Source: Flavipsychrobacter sp964461535
Lineage (GTDB): Bacteria > Bacteroidota > Bacteroidia > Chitinophagales > Chitinophagaceae
DNA: 64,000 nt
Reading direction: 5' to 3'
Assembly: GCA_964461535.1 (NCBI GenBank)
Contig: CAYWUY010000001.1
Span: 1 to 64,000 of the forward strand
Under the pieces are notes generated by a model that worked only from the letters and a program-made list of their open reading frames with translations, was not told the origin of the DNA and searched no databases. Position 1 is the first letter of the stretch; every line of letters begins with the position of its first letter. A program made the position numbers and the translations under genes. Shown here piece by piece: positions 17,693 to 26,748 of this stretch.

Positions 17693-20140
17693 ATGTTGCG
17701 TAGCTTTATTTTAAGCTGCTTATTATTTTTCTGCTTTAGTGTGTGTTACAGTACTGTACTTACAGGCACTATAACCCACAATGGCTACTGTATAGCCGAT
17801 GCCAATATTCATGTTACCAACCAGCCCATAGGCTGCATAAGCAGCAGTACAGGAGTGTACATACTTAGCCTACCTACTACTGGCAAGTATGAAATTGAAG
17901 TGAGCGCAATAGGCTACAATACGAGAAAACTACAAATAAACCTACTTAGCAATGACACTTTAAAAATGAACATTGAACTGTATGGAGGTGCTAGGGAGTT
18001 GAATGAAGTAGTGGTAACAGGTGTTACCAGAGCTACTTTACTTAAAAAAAGCCCTGTACCTATTGTAGTAACTAACAAAGCACAACTAGAAGCGAAAGGT
18101 GGAAGCAATATAATTGATGCCATTACTAAAGGTATACCGGGTGTTACTGCCGTTACTACTGGTCCTAATATTTCTAAACCATTTATAAGAGGCCTTGGCT
18201 ATAATAGAGTACTAACCATGTATGACGGTATAAGACAAGAAGGACAACAATGGGGAGATGAGCACGGAATAGAAGTAGACCAACAAAACATAGAGCGCGT
18301 AGAAGTAGTAAAGGGCCCTGCTAGCCTTATATATGGTAGCGATGCACTTGCCGGGGTAATTAATATGATACCTACAGTTAATGAAGAGAAAAAATGGAAT
18401 GGAGATGTAGGTATTGAAGCACATAGTAATAACGGACTCGGTGGCTTATCTGCTGGTATAGGCAAATCATTCAATAACTGGCAAACCACAATACGAGGAT
18501 CTGTAAAAACGGCTCATGATTATAAAAATAGTATAGACGGATATGTATATAACACCGGCTTTAGAGAAGAGCACTTAAGTATATTAACACAAACAAGTCA
18601 AAAATGGGGTAGACTAAGAATAGGTGCTACAGCCTATAATAACCTTCAAGAAATTCCTGATGGTAGTAGAGATTCAGCTAGCAGAGCCTTTACCTATCAA
18701 ATTCATGAAAGCAATACCGACACTATAAGTAAGCGTCCGCTAGTACCCGGCAACCAATACAAACAGTATAGCATTGCTGCACTACATCAGCATATTCGCC
18801 ACTACAGAGCCTATGCGCAGTTGTTTATACCACTCCCTCACCAGCAAGAAATTAGTGGCTCAATTGCATATCAGTATAACATTAGGCAAGAATATAACCA
18901 CCCTACCCAACCATCGCAGCCTGGCCTAGACCTATCATTGGCCACCATAAATTACGATCTAAAGTATCAACTACCTGAAATAAAAAAATGGTATACTACT
19001 ATTGGTTGCAATGGTATGTATCAGCAGAACAAAAGTAGAATTGCTACAGACTTTCCCATACCTGATTATCAACTATTTGACATTGGAGCCTTTGTGTTTA
19101 GCAAAAAATCATTTGAACAAATTGAGGTATCCGGCGGCGTAAGATTTGACAATAGATTTATAAACTGGCAAGACCAATATATAGGCACTGACAGCATTAC
19201 AGGATTTGGATACAAAGGCGACAAATACAATGGTACGCTACAATTTCCGTCGTATAGCCATCATTATACCGGCATTAGTGGCAGTATAGGTGTAGCCTAT
19301 ACTGCAAAAAACAATTGGATATATAAGTTGAATATTGCTAGAGGATATAGAGCACCAAACATAACAGAAATAGGCTCTAATGGACTAGACCCGGGTGCGC
19401 ATATTGTATACTTGGGCAACAGAAATTTTAAACCGGAATTTACCTGGCAACAGGACATTGGTATAATAGGTGGCATAGGTGGTATTAACCTAGCAGTAGA
19501 TGTATTTAATACCTTCATTAGCAACTATATTTATCAAGCCAGGGCATTTGATGCACAAGGCAATCCTATAGTATTGGTGCCGGGCAATAGCACTTACCAG
19601 TATCAACAAGCTGAGGCTCATTTATATGGCGGCGAGCTACAAGCCAACTATGCCATACCTTGCCTAAAAGGCCTAGAAATAAATGCTGGAGCAGCCTATG
19701 TAGTAGGCTTAAATAAAAATGACCAGCTTATAGCCAAATATGGAGAAGCAGCCCGCTATTTACCGCTTATTCCTCCATTTAATGCCAGGGGCGAAATAAA
19801 ATATAATGCTTATAGAAGAAGCACTAAATTAAAAAACACATACATCAGTGCAGGATGCCAATACTATGCTATGCAAAACAGATTTTATGGGGTAGACAAC
19901 AGTGAAACCCCTACTGCTGCATATACACTAGTATTTGCCACAGCCGGCACCACTATTCTACATCACAAAAAGCCATTGTGCCGTATAGCATTACAAGCCG
20001 ATAATATATTCAATACCGCTTACCAATCTCACCTTAACCGACTGAAGTATTTTGAATACTATACCCACAGCACATCGGGCAGGTATGGTATATACAATAT
20101 GGGTGCCAACTATAGTATTAAATTTACCTGGGTGATATAA
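17693..20140 (+). CDS. TonB-dependent receptor, probable metal or metal-chelate uptake
   Basis: An 815-aa outer-membrane receptor. A signal peptide (MLRSFILSCLLFFCFSVCYS) is followed by a carboxypeptidase-regulatory-like domain (about residues 25-105), a plug domain with KKSPVPIVVTNKAQLE, ISKPFIRGLGYNRVLTMYDG and VEVVKGPASLIYGSDALAGV, then a barrel containing the typical GYRAPNITEIG. The sequence QWGDEHGIEVD in the plug is seen in metal/cobalamin-type receptors (established only by resemblance). Divergence from a DtxR-type repressor and operator-like sites in its promoter support a role in manganese, iron or zinc acquisition; this is inference. A hairpin follows 6 bp after the stop. Confidence 0.88.
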   Translation: MLRSFILSCLLFFCFSVCYSTVLTGTITHNGYCIADANIHVTNQPIGCISSSTGVYILSLPTTGKYEIEVSAIGYNTRKLQINLLSNDTLKMNIELYGGARELNEVVVTGVTRATLLKKSPVPIVVTNKAQLEAKGGSNIIDAITKGIPGVTAVTTGPNISKPFIRGLGYNRVLTMYDGIRQEGQQWGDEHGIEVDQQNIERVEVVKGPASLIYGSDALAGVINMIPTVNEEKKWNGDVGIEAHSNNGLGGLSAGIGKSFNNWQTTIRGSVKTAHDYKNSIDGYVYNTGFREEHLSILTQTSQKWGRLRIGATAYNNLQEIPDGSRDSASRAFTYQIHESNTDTISKRPLVPGNQYKQYSIAALHQHIRHYRAYAQLFIPLPHQQEISGSIAYQYNIRQEYNHPTQPSQPGLDLSLATINYDLKYQLPEIKKWYTTIGCNGMYQQNKSRIATDFPIPDYQLFDIGAFVFSKKSFEQIEVSGGVRFDNRFINWQDQYIGTDSITGFGYKGDKYNGTLQFPSYSHHYTGISGSIGVAYTAKNNWIYKLNIARGYRAPNITEIGSNGLDPGAHIVYLGNRNFKPEFTWQQDIGIIGGIGGINLAVDVFNTFISNYIYQARAFDAQGNPIVLVPGNSTYQYQQAEAHLYGGELQANYAIPCLKGLEINAGAAYVVGLNKNDQLIAKYGEAARYLPLIPPFNARGEIKYNAYRRSTKLKNTYISAGCQYYAMQNRFYGVDNSETPTAAYTLVFATAGTTILHHKKPLCRIALQADNIFNTAYQSHLNRLKYFEYYTHSTSGRYGIYNMGANYSIKFTWVI

Positions 20141-20141
20141 G

Positions 20142-20170
20142 CAAAACGGGGACTGCAATGGCAATCCCCG
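20142..20170 (-). terminator. Hairpin between convergent TonB receptor and TPR genes
   Basis: CGGGGA (20147-20152) pairs with TCCCCG (20165-20170), with an inner TGC/GCA pairing. On the minus strand it is followed by TTTTGC, so it mainly serves the TPR gene. Confidence 0.7.
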
Positions 20171-20193
20171 AATTACTATAAAACAATGAAAAT

Positions 20194-21612
20194 TTATTTT
20201 TTCTTGTAGCGGGCTATCAGCTCGCTAACGGCACTACGACGTAAAAACTCAGGATTGAGCTCTGTAAATACTTTCACTTTATTTACCGCCATTCTTAATC
20301 CTTGCTCTAGCTGTAGCATAGCTTCTTTTACCTTACCCATCTCAAATAATGCTGCGGCATGGTAGTAGTAAAACTCTGCTTTATCGCCACAATGCTCTCT
20401 AGCTACTTCTACTTGTATTACCGACTCTTCGTAATACTTGGTTAAGTATAGCCCTCTTACCAATGCCAGCCATGTTGTTTTATTACCGGGCTTCAATCTT
20501 ACGGCATTAAGATAGCATACTATAGCCTCGCTTTTTACATCCATTTCCATTAGGCAGTCGCCTATAGCCATGCAGTAAGAAGCATTGTCTTTATTTAAGT
20601 GTAAGGCTACAGAATAAGATTTTACAGCTTTTTCCCATTGCTTCTCTCTAGCGTAGGTTTCACCTATTTTAAAGAATAAGCCATCATCAGTAGGGCTTAG
20701 TTGCGATGCTTGTCTGTAAAAATATCTGGCTTTACCATAGTCTTTGCGCTTTTCCCAGCAATAGCCCATTGCCTCAAATATTACATCCTCAGGCTTGCCT
20801 ATCTCTACATGACGGTTTAGGGCCTCTAGAGCCTTGTCATACCATTTCATGCGCATATAAGCATCTGCCATGTTTCTGTAAGCAAACTCAAACTTATCGT
20901 CTATAGCCACACAATACTCATAAGCATCTATGCTTTTTTCATAGAACTTTAAGCCTTGATAAGCCGCACCCAAGTTAAACCAAGCTAATGCGTTGTATGG
21001 GTCTTCATCGGTTAGCATAGTGTGCAGTTCCACACTCTCATCTAGCCTGTCTGTAAACTCTGACCAGAAGCATATTTTCTGCAATGCCTCTTCGTTTCGT
21101 TTATCAATTTTTATTACACGGGTAAGCGTGTCCAGTACTGCATCATACTCTTCGCACTCGTCATATACATCACTAAGCTCCAGCAGTATTTCTATTTTAT
21201 CTTTCCCGCTAAAGTTATCTGCTTGCTGCTCTAGCCACAGTGCAGCTCTGTCAAACTTATATTGAGCAATCAAAATATCTGAACGCAACAATACTGAATC
21301 CAAGTTGTTATTATCAAATTGGTCTATTTCATCCAATGTTTTTAAAGCCTGTCCATACTTTTGCGACTGCGTGAGTATTTCAGCCTTTAACAACATTACT
21401 GAAGATGAAAAAGGATAATAAGTACGGGCTATATCACAGGCAAGAAGCGCCTGTTCTTCATTACTGTTTTGAAAATAAAATTCTATCACAGCTTCAAACT
21501 CCTCTTCCTCCATTATGCCGGCAGCCTCTCCTCTCTTTACTTGCTCGTATCGTCTGAGAATATCTTCCAATGAACCCAGATTGTCGTCGTCGTTATAGTC
21601 GTCATCAAACAT
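20194..21612 (-). CDS. Tetratricopeptide-repeat protein
   Basis: A 472-aa protein with a very acidic N-terminus (MFDDDYNDDDNLGSLEDIL) and about ten TPR motifs from residue ~50 to ~450, recognisable by repeats such as ALAWFNLGAAYQGLKFYEKS and LFFKIGETYAREKQWEKA. There is no signal peptide or membrane segment, so it is probably a cytoplasmic scaffold. The family occurs across Bacteroidota but I know no function, and the neighbours do not suggest one. Confidence 0.85.
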   Translation of the reverse strand: MFDDDYNDDDNLGSLEDILRRYEQVKRGEAAGIMEEEEFEAVIEFYFQNSNEEQALLACDIARTYYPFSSSVMLLKAEILTQSQKYGQALKTLDEIDQFDNNNLDSVLLRSDILIAQYKFDRAALWLEQQADNFSGKDKIEILLELSDVYDECEEYDAVLDTLTRVIKIDKRNEEALQKICFWSEFTDRLDESVELHTMLTDEDPYNALAWFNLGAAYQGLKFYEKSIDAYEYCVAIDDKFEFAYRNMADAYMRMKWYDKALEALNRHVEIGKPEDVIFEAMGYCWEKRKDYGKARYFYRQASQLSPTDDGLFFKIGETYAREKQWEKAVKSYSVALHLNKDNASYCMAIGDCLMEMDVKSEAIVCYLNAVRLKPGNKTTWLALVRGLYLTKYYEESVIQVEVAREHCGDKAEFYYYHAAALFEMGKVKEAMLQLEQGLRMAVNKVKVFTELNPEFLRRSAVSELIARYKKK

Positions 21613-21629
21613 AATAATCCGGTTTCTAT

Positions 21630-21637
21630 CAAAGTTA
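21630..21637 (-). promoter_or_regulatory. Promoter -7 element (TAACTTTG) of the TPR gene
   Basis: Exact TAnnTTTG on the minus strand, 17 bases before the ATG. Confidence 0.5.
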
Positions 21638-21641
21638 ATAT

Positions 21642-21664
21642 AAAAAGCAGGCTTTTCAGCCTGC
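21642..21664 (-). terminator. Terminator after the SDR-like gene
   Basis: GCAGGC (21647-21652), loop TTTTCA, GCCTGC (21659-21664). On the minus strand it is followed by TTTTTA. It lies about 75 bp past the SDR stop. Confidence 0.85.
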
Positions 21665-21739
21665 CTCTTGTTATCTTACAGTAAAAATACACACATTGTT
21701 AACAGTTGCATTAAATTACCTCATAATACTATAAATGAA

Positions 21740-22531
21740 CTAAATACTACCCGTACGACCACCATCTACAGGTATAGATGTACCATTTACATAAGCAGCA
21801 GCCGGAGTAGCTAAAAATGCTATTACCGAGGCTATTTCTTCGGGCTTACCAAAACGTTTAGCCGGTATTTCCTCTATCATCTCATGTGTCACATCATCTT
21901 TATTTGCTCCCGTCTTAGCCGATTTGTTATTAATTATTGTATCTAATCTTTCTGTAGATGTTGCTCCGGGCAAAACATTATTAACGGTTATCCCGAACGG
22001 AGCCAACTCGTTTGACATAGTTTTGGCCCAACTAGCTACAGCACCACGTATGGTGTTAGAAACACCTAACCCCTTTAAAGGAATTTTTACGGAAGTAGAA
22101 ATAACATTAATTATTCTTCCATAGCCATCTGCTTTCATACCCTCCATTACCAGCTTGGTAATGTTATGGTTATTAATCAAATGTTGCTGAAAAGCATTCA
22201 AAAATTCTTGAGGATCTGCAGCTGTAATAGGACCACCCGCCGGCCCACCAGTGTTATTTATGAGTATATGTATCTTTTTTTCAGCTACTAATTTAGCCAC
22301 GGCAGCTTGTACAGCATCAGTGTGGCTATAATCTGCTACCAAATAGCTGTGTTGCTGTCCTTTAGAAGTATCTAGCTCAGTTATAGCTTGTTGTAGCTTA
22401 TCCTCATTTCGGGCTATTAATGTACAATTGGCACCAAGCATAGCTAAAGCCTTAGCCGATGCAAAACCTATACCTTGCGTACTACCACCTATAAGGGCAT
22501 TTTTTCCTACTATGTCTAACGATAACATCAT
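21740..22531 (-). CDS. SDR-family protein lacking the YxxxK catalytic pair
   Basis: A 263-aa short-chain dehydrogenase/reductase fold. The nucleotide-binding loop is GGSTQGIG (residues 15-22), the adenine-pocket Asp lies in VADYSH, and INNTGG replaces the usual NNAG. In the catalytic region Ser145 (VISTS) is kept, but the expected Tyr thirteen residues later is Ser158 and the Lys is Arg162 (VSNTIRGAV). The C-terminal AAYVNGTSIPVDGGRTGSI is typical. A divergent ketoacyl-ACP-reductase-like subgroup with an imperfect tetrad is known, so this may be a family trait rather than decay. Activity and substrate are unknown. The start could also be the adjacent second Met. Confidence 0.85.
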   Translation of the reverse strand: MMLSLDIVGKNALIGGSTQGIGFASAKALAMLGANCTLIARNEDKLQQAITELDTSKGQQHSYLVADYSHTDAVQAAVAKLVAEKKIHILINNTGGPAGGPITAADPQEFLNAFQQHLINNHNITKLVMEGMKADGYGRIINVISTSVKIPLKGLGVSNTIRGAVASWAKTMSNELAPFGITVNNVLPGATSTERLDTIINNKSAKTGANKDDVTHEMIEEIPAKRFGKPEEIASVIAFLATPAAAYVNGTSIPVDGGRTGSI

Positions 22532-22536
22532 AGGGT

Positions 22537-22544
22537 CAAAAATA
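22537..22544 (-). promoter_or_regulatory. Promoter -7 element (TATTTTTG) of the SDR-like gene
   Basis: Exact TAnnTTTG on the minus strand, five bases before the first ATG: near-leaderless arrangement. Confidence 0.5.
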
Positions 22545-22555
22545 GTCTATATAAA

Positions 22556-22588
22556 GCAAAACAGCCACCAACATTTTGTTGATGGCTG
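22556..22588 (-). terminator. Terminator after the Big2 lipoprotein gene
   Basis: CAGCCACCAAC (22562-22572), loop ATTTT, GTTGATGGCTG (22578-22588), one mismatch. On the minus strand it is followed by TTTTGC. It partly overlaps the region upstream of the SDR gene. Confidence 0.75.
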
Positions 22589-22612
22589 CCTATAAATAAT
22601 ATCATTAACTAA

Positions 22613-24100
22613 TTAAAACGATACATTAACTGTAATAGTACGGCTTACTGAACCATTACATATAGTAATAGTAGCAGTACCAGGAGCCACACCAGTTATG
22701 GTACCGGCATCATCTACAGTACATACCGTCATGCTGCTGCTGCAGTAGTGCAATGTAGCACCTGATACTGGAGCACCTGTAGCATCTTGCGCTTGAGCCA
22801 CTATATCGGCAGTAGCACCACCCATAATGCTTATGTTTACTGTAGAAGGAGATGTTAAACCTATTTGAGTAACACCAGGTGTTGTAGCACCACAATCGCA
22901 GTCGCTAACCATAATAGTAGCTACTCCCGGTTGCACTGTTGGCGAAGCTGCCTCAGCCACCACAAATGTCATCATACCTGGTGTAGCACTAGTATTCATT
23001 GTTACTTTACCGCTAGCATTAACACTAGCTATATCAAACACAGGAATACCATAGGTAGGAATAGTCCATGTAAGTGCAGGGTTAGTTATCTCAGTTACTG
23101 CTCTGGTAGATCTGTCTACCTTATAGGTTTTAGCAGTCATTTGGTAGTTAGCACCTGCCGCTATGTTTACCAAATATGGTGTTAATATAATAGCAGTATC
23201 AGGCAATACTTCTATCTCTGTTTGGCCTACTATACCATTAGTGGTAGCAGTAACTACAGCATGGCCTAAACCTAAAGCTGTAACCTTACCCGTATTAGAT
23301 ACCGTAGCTATAGATGGGTCTGATGATGCCCATGTAAAGGTTGCACTTGTTTCGCTACCACCGCTATTATATGCTTTAGCAGTAAGGTCTACAGTTTGTG
23401 TTCTAAACAATTCGCTGCTTGGTGGGTTTACAGCCACTCTTACCACAGGCAATGCTACTTCAGGCATGCCTGTTACCAATACTGGTACATATACATAAGG
23501 GCTACCGCTTAGTCCGTTTGCAGTTACCTTAATGGCACACTCACCGGTTTTCTTAAATGTTATTTCACCTGTGCTGCTTACTGTTGCTACACTTTCATCT
23601 GTAGACTGGTAAGAGTAGGTAGTGGTTTCAGTACCAATGTATACCGGGTTCAAATCAATTGTACCCGCATTAGTTGTCCAAATTACAGCCGATGGAACAA
23701 CTGTAAACAAACCTGGGGTATAAACATTTATCGGCACTTTAGCAGTGTAGGTTTTGCCATTTACTGTAGCAGATGCAGTAATGGTACCATACCCTACAGC
23801 AGAAGGGTCGAATGTTACTGATGCTCCGCTGCCCGAAAACGAACCTAGGCTACCACCACCAGATGCTGAAACACTCCAGCTAACACTACTAGGTGTAGAT
23901 GTAGCTCCATTTTTATCTACCAATACGGCAGAATAGCTAATATTACCATCAGGGCTAGTAGAACGTGCCCCGGTCTGAATAGACAGCACCATATCTCCAG
24001 AAGTAGATGTACTGTTGTTATCAGATTTTTTACAACTTTGCCACCCTAGAGCTAGTAGGGCCATCATCATTACGCTTAGTAGATTCTTTTTTCCTTTCAT
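22613..24100 (-). CDS. Lipoprotein with bacterial Ig-like (Big2) domains
   Basis: A 495-aa surface or periplasmic lipoprotein. The signal peptide ends in a lipobox (LGWQSC, Cys at about residue 23), then a Ser/Asn-rich linker. Several Ig-like domains follow; the clearest Big2 units contain YSYQSTDESVATVSSTGEI, TFTWASSDPSIATVSNTGKV and the C-terminal SSSMTVCTVDDAGTI. A short CDCG segment separates the last domain. Big2 domains are common in adhesins and cell-surface proteins; no enzymatic domain is visible. Transcription diverges from the glycosyltransferase gene, with a 20-bp perfect palindrome between them. Confidence 0.85.
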   Translation of the reverse strand: MKGKKNLLSVMMMALLALGWQSCKKSDNNSTSTSGDMVLSIQTGARSTSPDGNISYSAVLVDKNGATSTPSSVSWSVSASGGGSLGSFSGSGASVTFDPSAVGYGTITASATVNGKTYTAKVPINVYTPGLFTVVPSAVIWTTNAGTIDLNPVYIGTETTTYSYQSTDESVATVSSTGEITFKKTGECAIKVTANGLSGSPYVYVPVLVTGMPEVALPVVRVAVNPPSSELFRTQTVDLTAKAYNSGGSETSATFTWASSDPSIATVSNTGKVTALGLGHAVVTATTNGIVGQTEIEVLPDTAIILTPYLVNIAAGANYQMTAKTYKVDRSTRAVTEITNPALTWTIPTYGIPVFDIASVNASGKVTMNTSATPGMMTFVVAEAASPTVQPGVATIMVSDCDCGATTPGVTQIGLTSPSTVNISIMGGATADIVAQAQDATGAPVSGATLHYCSSSMTVCTVDDAGTITGVAPGTATITICNGSVSRTITVNVSF

Positions 24101-24147
24101 TGGTATTGATTTAGTTAAATGTCTTTAACCAAAAACATTGCCAACAT

Positions 24148-24167
24148 TTGTTAACACCCGTTAACAA
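24148..24167. promoter_or_regulatory. Perfect 8-4-8 palindrome TTGTTAACACCCGTTAACAA
   Basis: Exact dyad in the 159-bp region between the divergent Big2 lipoprotein and glycosyltransferase genes, 48 bp from the lipoprotein start. Looks like an operator; the cognate regulator is unknown (an AraC-type gene lies two genes away, but AraC sites are usually not palindromic). Confidence 0.5.
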
Positions 24168-24247
24168 CCTTAAAAAACTGACACAATAAGTATAAACTAT
24201 ATTAATGCACTCTATGTAAGCATATGGCTATATGTCCAAACTAAGTT

Positions 24248-24255
24248 TATTTTTG
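24248..24255 (+). promoter_or_regulatory. Promoter -7 element (TATTTTTG) of the glycosyltransferase gene
   Basis: Exact TAnnTTTG, four bases (CACC) before the ATG at 24260: leaderless arrangement. Confidence 0.55.
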
Positions 24256-24259
24256 CACC

Positions 24260-25183
24260 ATGTCTGATACTTTTAAAATCTCTGCTGTTCTTTGTTCTTA
24301 TAATAGAGCTCGCTTTGTTATAAAAGCTGTAGAAAGCATATTTAATCAAGACTTTGACAAATCTAAATTTGAAGTAATTGTTGTAGACAATAATAGTACA
24401 GACAATGTATTAGAGCTATTAAGTGCTTATAAACAACAACATCCGGATTATAACTTTAGCTACTATGTAGAGCATCAGCAAGGGGTAGCACATGCCCGTA
24501 CCCGCTGTGCTAAAGAAGCTAAAGGCGAAATAGTTGCTTTTTTAGACGATGATTCTATGGCGCAGCCCGGCTGGTTGGCTTCTATTGCTCAATTCTTTGA
24601 TGAGCATCCCGAAGTATACTCTACCGGAGGTAAAATAGTACCCTACTTCCTTACCGACATACCTGAATGGTACTCAAAATATTTTTTTGGGCTTGTAGGC
24701 AATTTTGACTTGGGGCCTAACATTAAGAAACTTACAGGCAACAGATATCCTTGCGGGGCTAATATGGCCTTTAGAAAAAAAGTATTTGATGAAGTTGGTT
24801 ACTTTAATGCCGACCTTGGCCGCAAGGGTAATGCCCTGATAGCTACAGAAGAGAAGGACATTTACCTAAAAATACTTAAAGCAGGTCATGATGTTTACTA
24901 TCTGCCACACGTATGGGTAAAACATGCTGTGGAAGGCAACAAATTTGACAAACATTACGTAAAAAGACATAGTAGAGGTATAGGCGGGGGCGAAAGATTG
25001 CGTCTAAAAGGCCAAACCGGAGCACAGATAGTAAAATTTATAGAATATATTTTGAAGTGGGGCTATGCGGTAGCCTACGGCTTAGGCTTTCTAATAAAAG
25101 GTCAGTGGAGCAAATTTGTAATGCTAGAGCGGTTTAGGTGGTGGGTAATAGAAGGTTTCCTTGACCCGTCAGGAGCATCATAA
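24260..25183 (+). CDS. Family 2 glycosyltransferase
   Basis: A 307-aa GT-A-fold glycosyltransferase, inverting, using a nucleotide-sugar donor. The N-terminal FKISAVLCSYNR and VIVVDNNSTD are the GT2 nucleotide-binding start; AFLDDDSMAQPGWL supplies the DxD metal site (about residues 94-100), and ATEEKDIYLKILKAGHDVYY carries the probable catalytic ED. The C-terminal ~60 residues contain a hydrophobic stretch (WGYAVAYGLGFLI), suggesting membrane association. The acceptor is unknown, and no sugar-biosynthesis cluster surrounds it. Confidence 0.9.
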   Translation: MSDTFKISAVLCSYNRARFVIKAVESIFNQDFDKSKFEVIVVDNNSTDNVLELLSAYKQQHPDYNFSYYVEHQQGVAHARTRCAKEAKGEIVAFLDDDSMAQPGWLASIAQFFDEHPEVYSTGGKIVPYFLTDIPEWYSKYFFGLVGNFDLGPNIKKLTGNRYPCGANMAFRKKVFDEVGYFNADLGRKGNALIATEEKDIYLKILKAGHDVYYLPHVWVKHAVEGNKFDKHYVKRHSRGIGGGERLRLKGQTGAQIVKFIEYILKWGYAVAYGLGFLIKGQWSKFVMLERFRWWVIEGFLDPSGAS

Positions 25184-25229
25184 AACCAATTTTTACTTTC
25201 CTTTGATATTTTAAGAGTAGTTACCCCTT

Positions 25230-25237
25230 TAACTTTG
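25230..25237 (+). promoter_or_regulatory. Promoter -7 element (TAACTTTG) of the AraC-type gene
   Basis: Exact TAnnTTTG, four bases (TACC) before the ATG at 25242: leaderless arrangement. Confidence 0.55.
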
Positions 25238-25241
25238 TACC

Positions 25242-26108
25242 ATGCCAAAAACAATTACTACCAACAAGACCAAAAAACTAACTCCGCTGGAGCGTTTTAT
25301 AGGTGCCGATACCCGCATCATGGGTATCAATGATGTAGTTGTTAATAATTATATACAAGTTCAGTATTTAGATGTAGCCTACCTTAATAATAATGAGCCT
25401 GATGAAATAGGAAAGCTATACTTATTTCCTATAGACAATGGTAAATTTTGCTTACAGCTTTGTTATTTATTATTTGCTGATAATGCACAAGATGGCGTAG
25501 CCGATGTGATTTCTGTAACATTTTACCCGGGCTTCTTCGATCAGTTTCCAGCAGATGTGCTTATGGCCAATCAACCTTTTAGGTTCGACCAAACTACAGA
25601 GCAGCAATTTTCGGTATGTGCACAATCGCAAACGCTACTTGATCAGTTAAAACAAACACCCGAATTGACACCTATAACACGCATGTTGCAGCAAAGCCAA
25701 ATTGTTGCACAGTTACTAAGGCGTGCACTAGAGTGTATTACCATACCTTTTACCACCTGCCAGGTACCGGCATGTAGATTTTTAGCTTTTGAATCGGAAA
25801 GAGATAAAATTCAGGATGCAAAAAACATAATAGACCAAAATTTAGAAACACCCATTACTATAAGAGAGTTATCTAGAAAAGTGGCTATTAATGAATGTTA
25901 TCTTAAAAAAGGATTTAAAGCGCTAACCGGCACTACCATTCACGACTATCAGCAGCAGCTGAGAATAAATAAAGCTAAAGAACTGCTGCAAGAAAAACGC
26001 TTATCTGTTACAGATGTGGCTAATACACTTGGCTATAGCAGCATTTCTCACTTCAGTACTGCATTTAAACGTGTTACCGGAATGAAACCATGCGAGCTTT
26101 TAGCTTAA
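25242..26108 (+). CDS. AraC-family transcriptional regulator
   Basis: A 288-aa protein. The C-terminal ~100 residues form the AraC double helix-turn-helix: ITIRELSRKVAINECYLKKG (first HTH) and LSVTDVANTLGYSSISHFST (second HTH), then AFKRVTGMKPCEL. The N-terminal ~180 residues are a divergent sensor region with no family I recognise. It has its own promoter 59 bp after the glycosyltransferase gene, so it is not obviously in its operon. Target and ligand are unknown. Confidence 0.9.
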   Translation: MPKTITTNKTKKLTPLERFIGADTRIMGINDVVVNNYIQVQYLDVAYLNNNEPDEIGKLYLFPIDNGKFCLQLCYLLFADNAQDGVADVISVTFYPGFFDQFPADVLMANQPFRFDQTTEQQFSVCAQSQTLLDQLKQTPELTPITRMLQQSQIVAQLLRRALECITIPFTTCQVPACRFLAFESERDKIQDAKNIIDQNLETPITIRELSRKVAINECYLKKGFKALTGTTIHDYQQQLRINKAKELLQEKRLSVTDVANTLGYSSISHFSTAFKRVTGMKPCELLA

Positions 26109-26161
26109 TTTCCTTTAGTTTGTCGAAGTTTTTTAAAAGAAGCGGTTAATAAGGCACAATT

Positions 26162-26194
26162 TTTGTCTGTTATAACCCATAAGAACTAAATTTG
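26162..26194 (+). promoter_or_regulatory. Promoter of the small lipoprotein gene (TTTG-N21-TAAATTTG)
   Basis: TTTG 26162-26165 and TAAATTTG 26187-26194, spacing 21 bp; the ATG follows at 26214. Confidence 0.65.
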
Positions 26195-26213
26195 TACCAT
26201 AAAATATAGTAAA

Positions 26214-26618
26214 ATGAAAAAACACTTCCTCTTCTTAGCATGTGGCGCTATTATGCTAGCATCATGCGGCAGCAACGAAACTAAAACTGATGCTGCACAA
26301 ACTCAACAACAATTAGACTCTGCAGCTAATGCAAAAGCAGCTGAGCAAGAAGCAGCTAACAAAGCAAAGAACGATTCTTTAATAAAAGCACAAGCTGACT
26401 CTATTGTTAAAGCTAAAGAAGCTGAAGAAGCGGCTAAAACAAAAACTACTAAAACAAAAACTACCAAGCCTACAAAACCAACACCTCCACCGGCTCCAGC
26501 GCCTGCACCAACTCCGGCTCCAGCGCCTGCGGGTGCAAGAGGTCACTCTGACCAAAATGCTAACAACCCTAACAAGCCAAGTGGTGGCGGTGGTAGAGCA
26601 CACGCAGATAAAAAATAA
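26214..26618 (+). CDS. Small Ala/Lys/Pro-rich lipoprotein
   Basis: A 134-aa protein with a lipoprotein signal (MLASC; Cys at about residue 19). The rest is low-complexity: an Ala/Lys/Glu/Gln-rich segment (about residues 25-80, likely helical), a Thr/Lys stretch, a Pro/Ala run (about 88-105) and a Gly-rich tail ending GGGRAHADKK. It resembles a membrane-anchored spacer or stalk. No family recognised and no function proposed. A strong terminator follows. Confidence 0.75.
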   Translation: MKKHFLFLACGAIMLASCGSNETKTDAAQTQQQLDSAANAKAAEQEAANKAKNDSLIKAQADSIVKAKEAEEAAKTKTTKTKTTKPTKPTPPPAPAPAPTPAPAPAGARGHSDQNANNPNKPSGGGGRAHADKK

Positions 26619-26640
26619 ATAGTTTATACATAATTAAGTA

Positions 26641-26676
26641 AAATACCCCGACCAGTTTGGTTGGGGTATTTTATTT
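26641..26676. terminator. Bidirectional terminator after the small lipoprotein gene
   Basis: AAATACCCCGACC (26641-26653), loop AGTTT, GGTTGGGGTATTT (26659-26671), one G-T pair, then TTATTT. Confidence 0.88.
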
Positions 26677-26694
26677 GGAGTGTATACAATAGTG

Positions 26695-26728
26695 CAAAAA
26701 AAGGTCGGCTCAACAACATGAGCCGACC
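26695..26728 (-). terminator. Terminator after the EGF-like lipoprotein gene
   Basis: GGTCGGCTCA (26703-26712), loop ACAACA, TGAGCCGACC (26719-26728). On the minus strand it is followed by a T-run. Confidence 0.9.
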
Positions 26729-26748
26729 TTTTCAAATATTACAAACTA

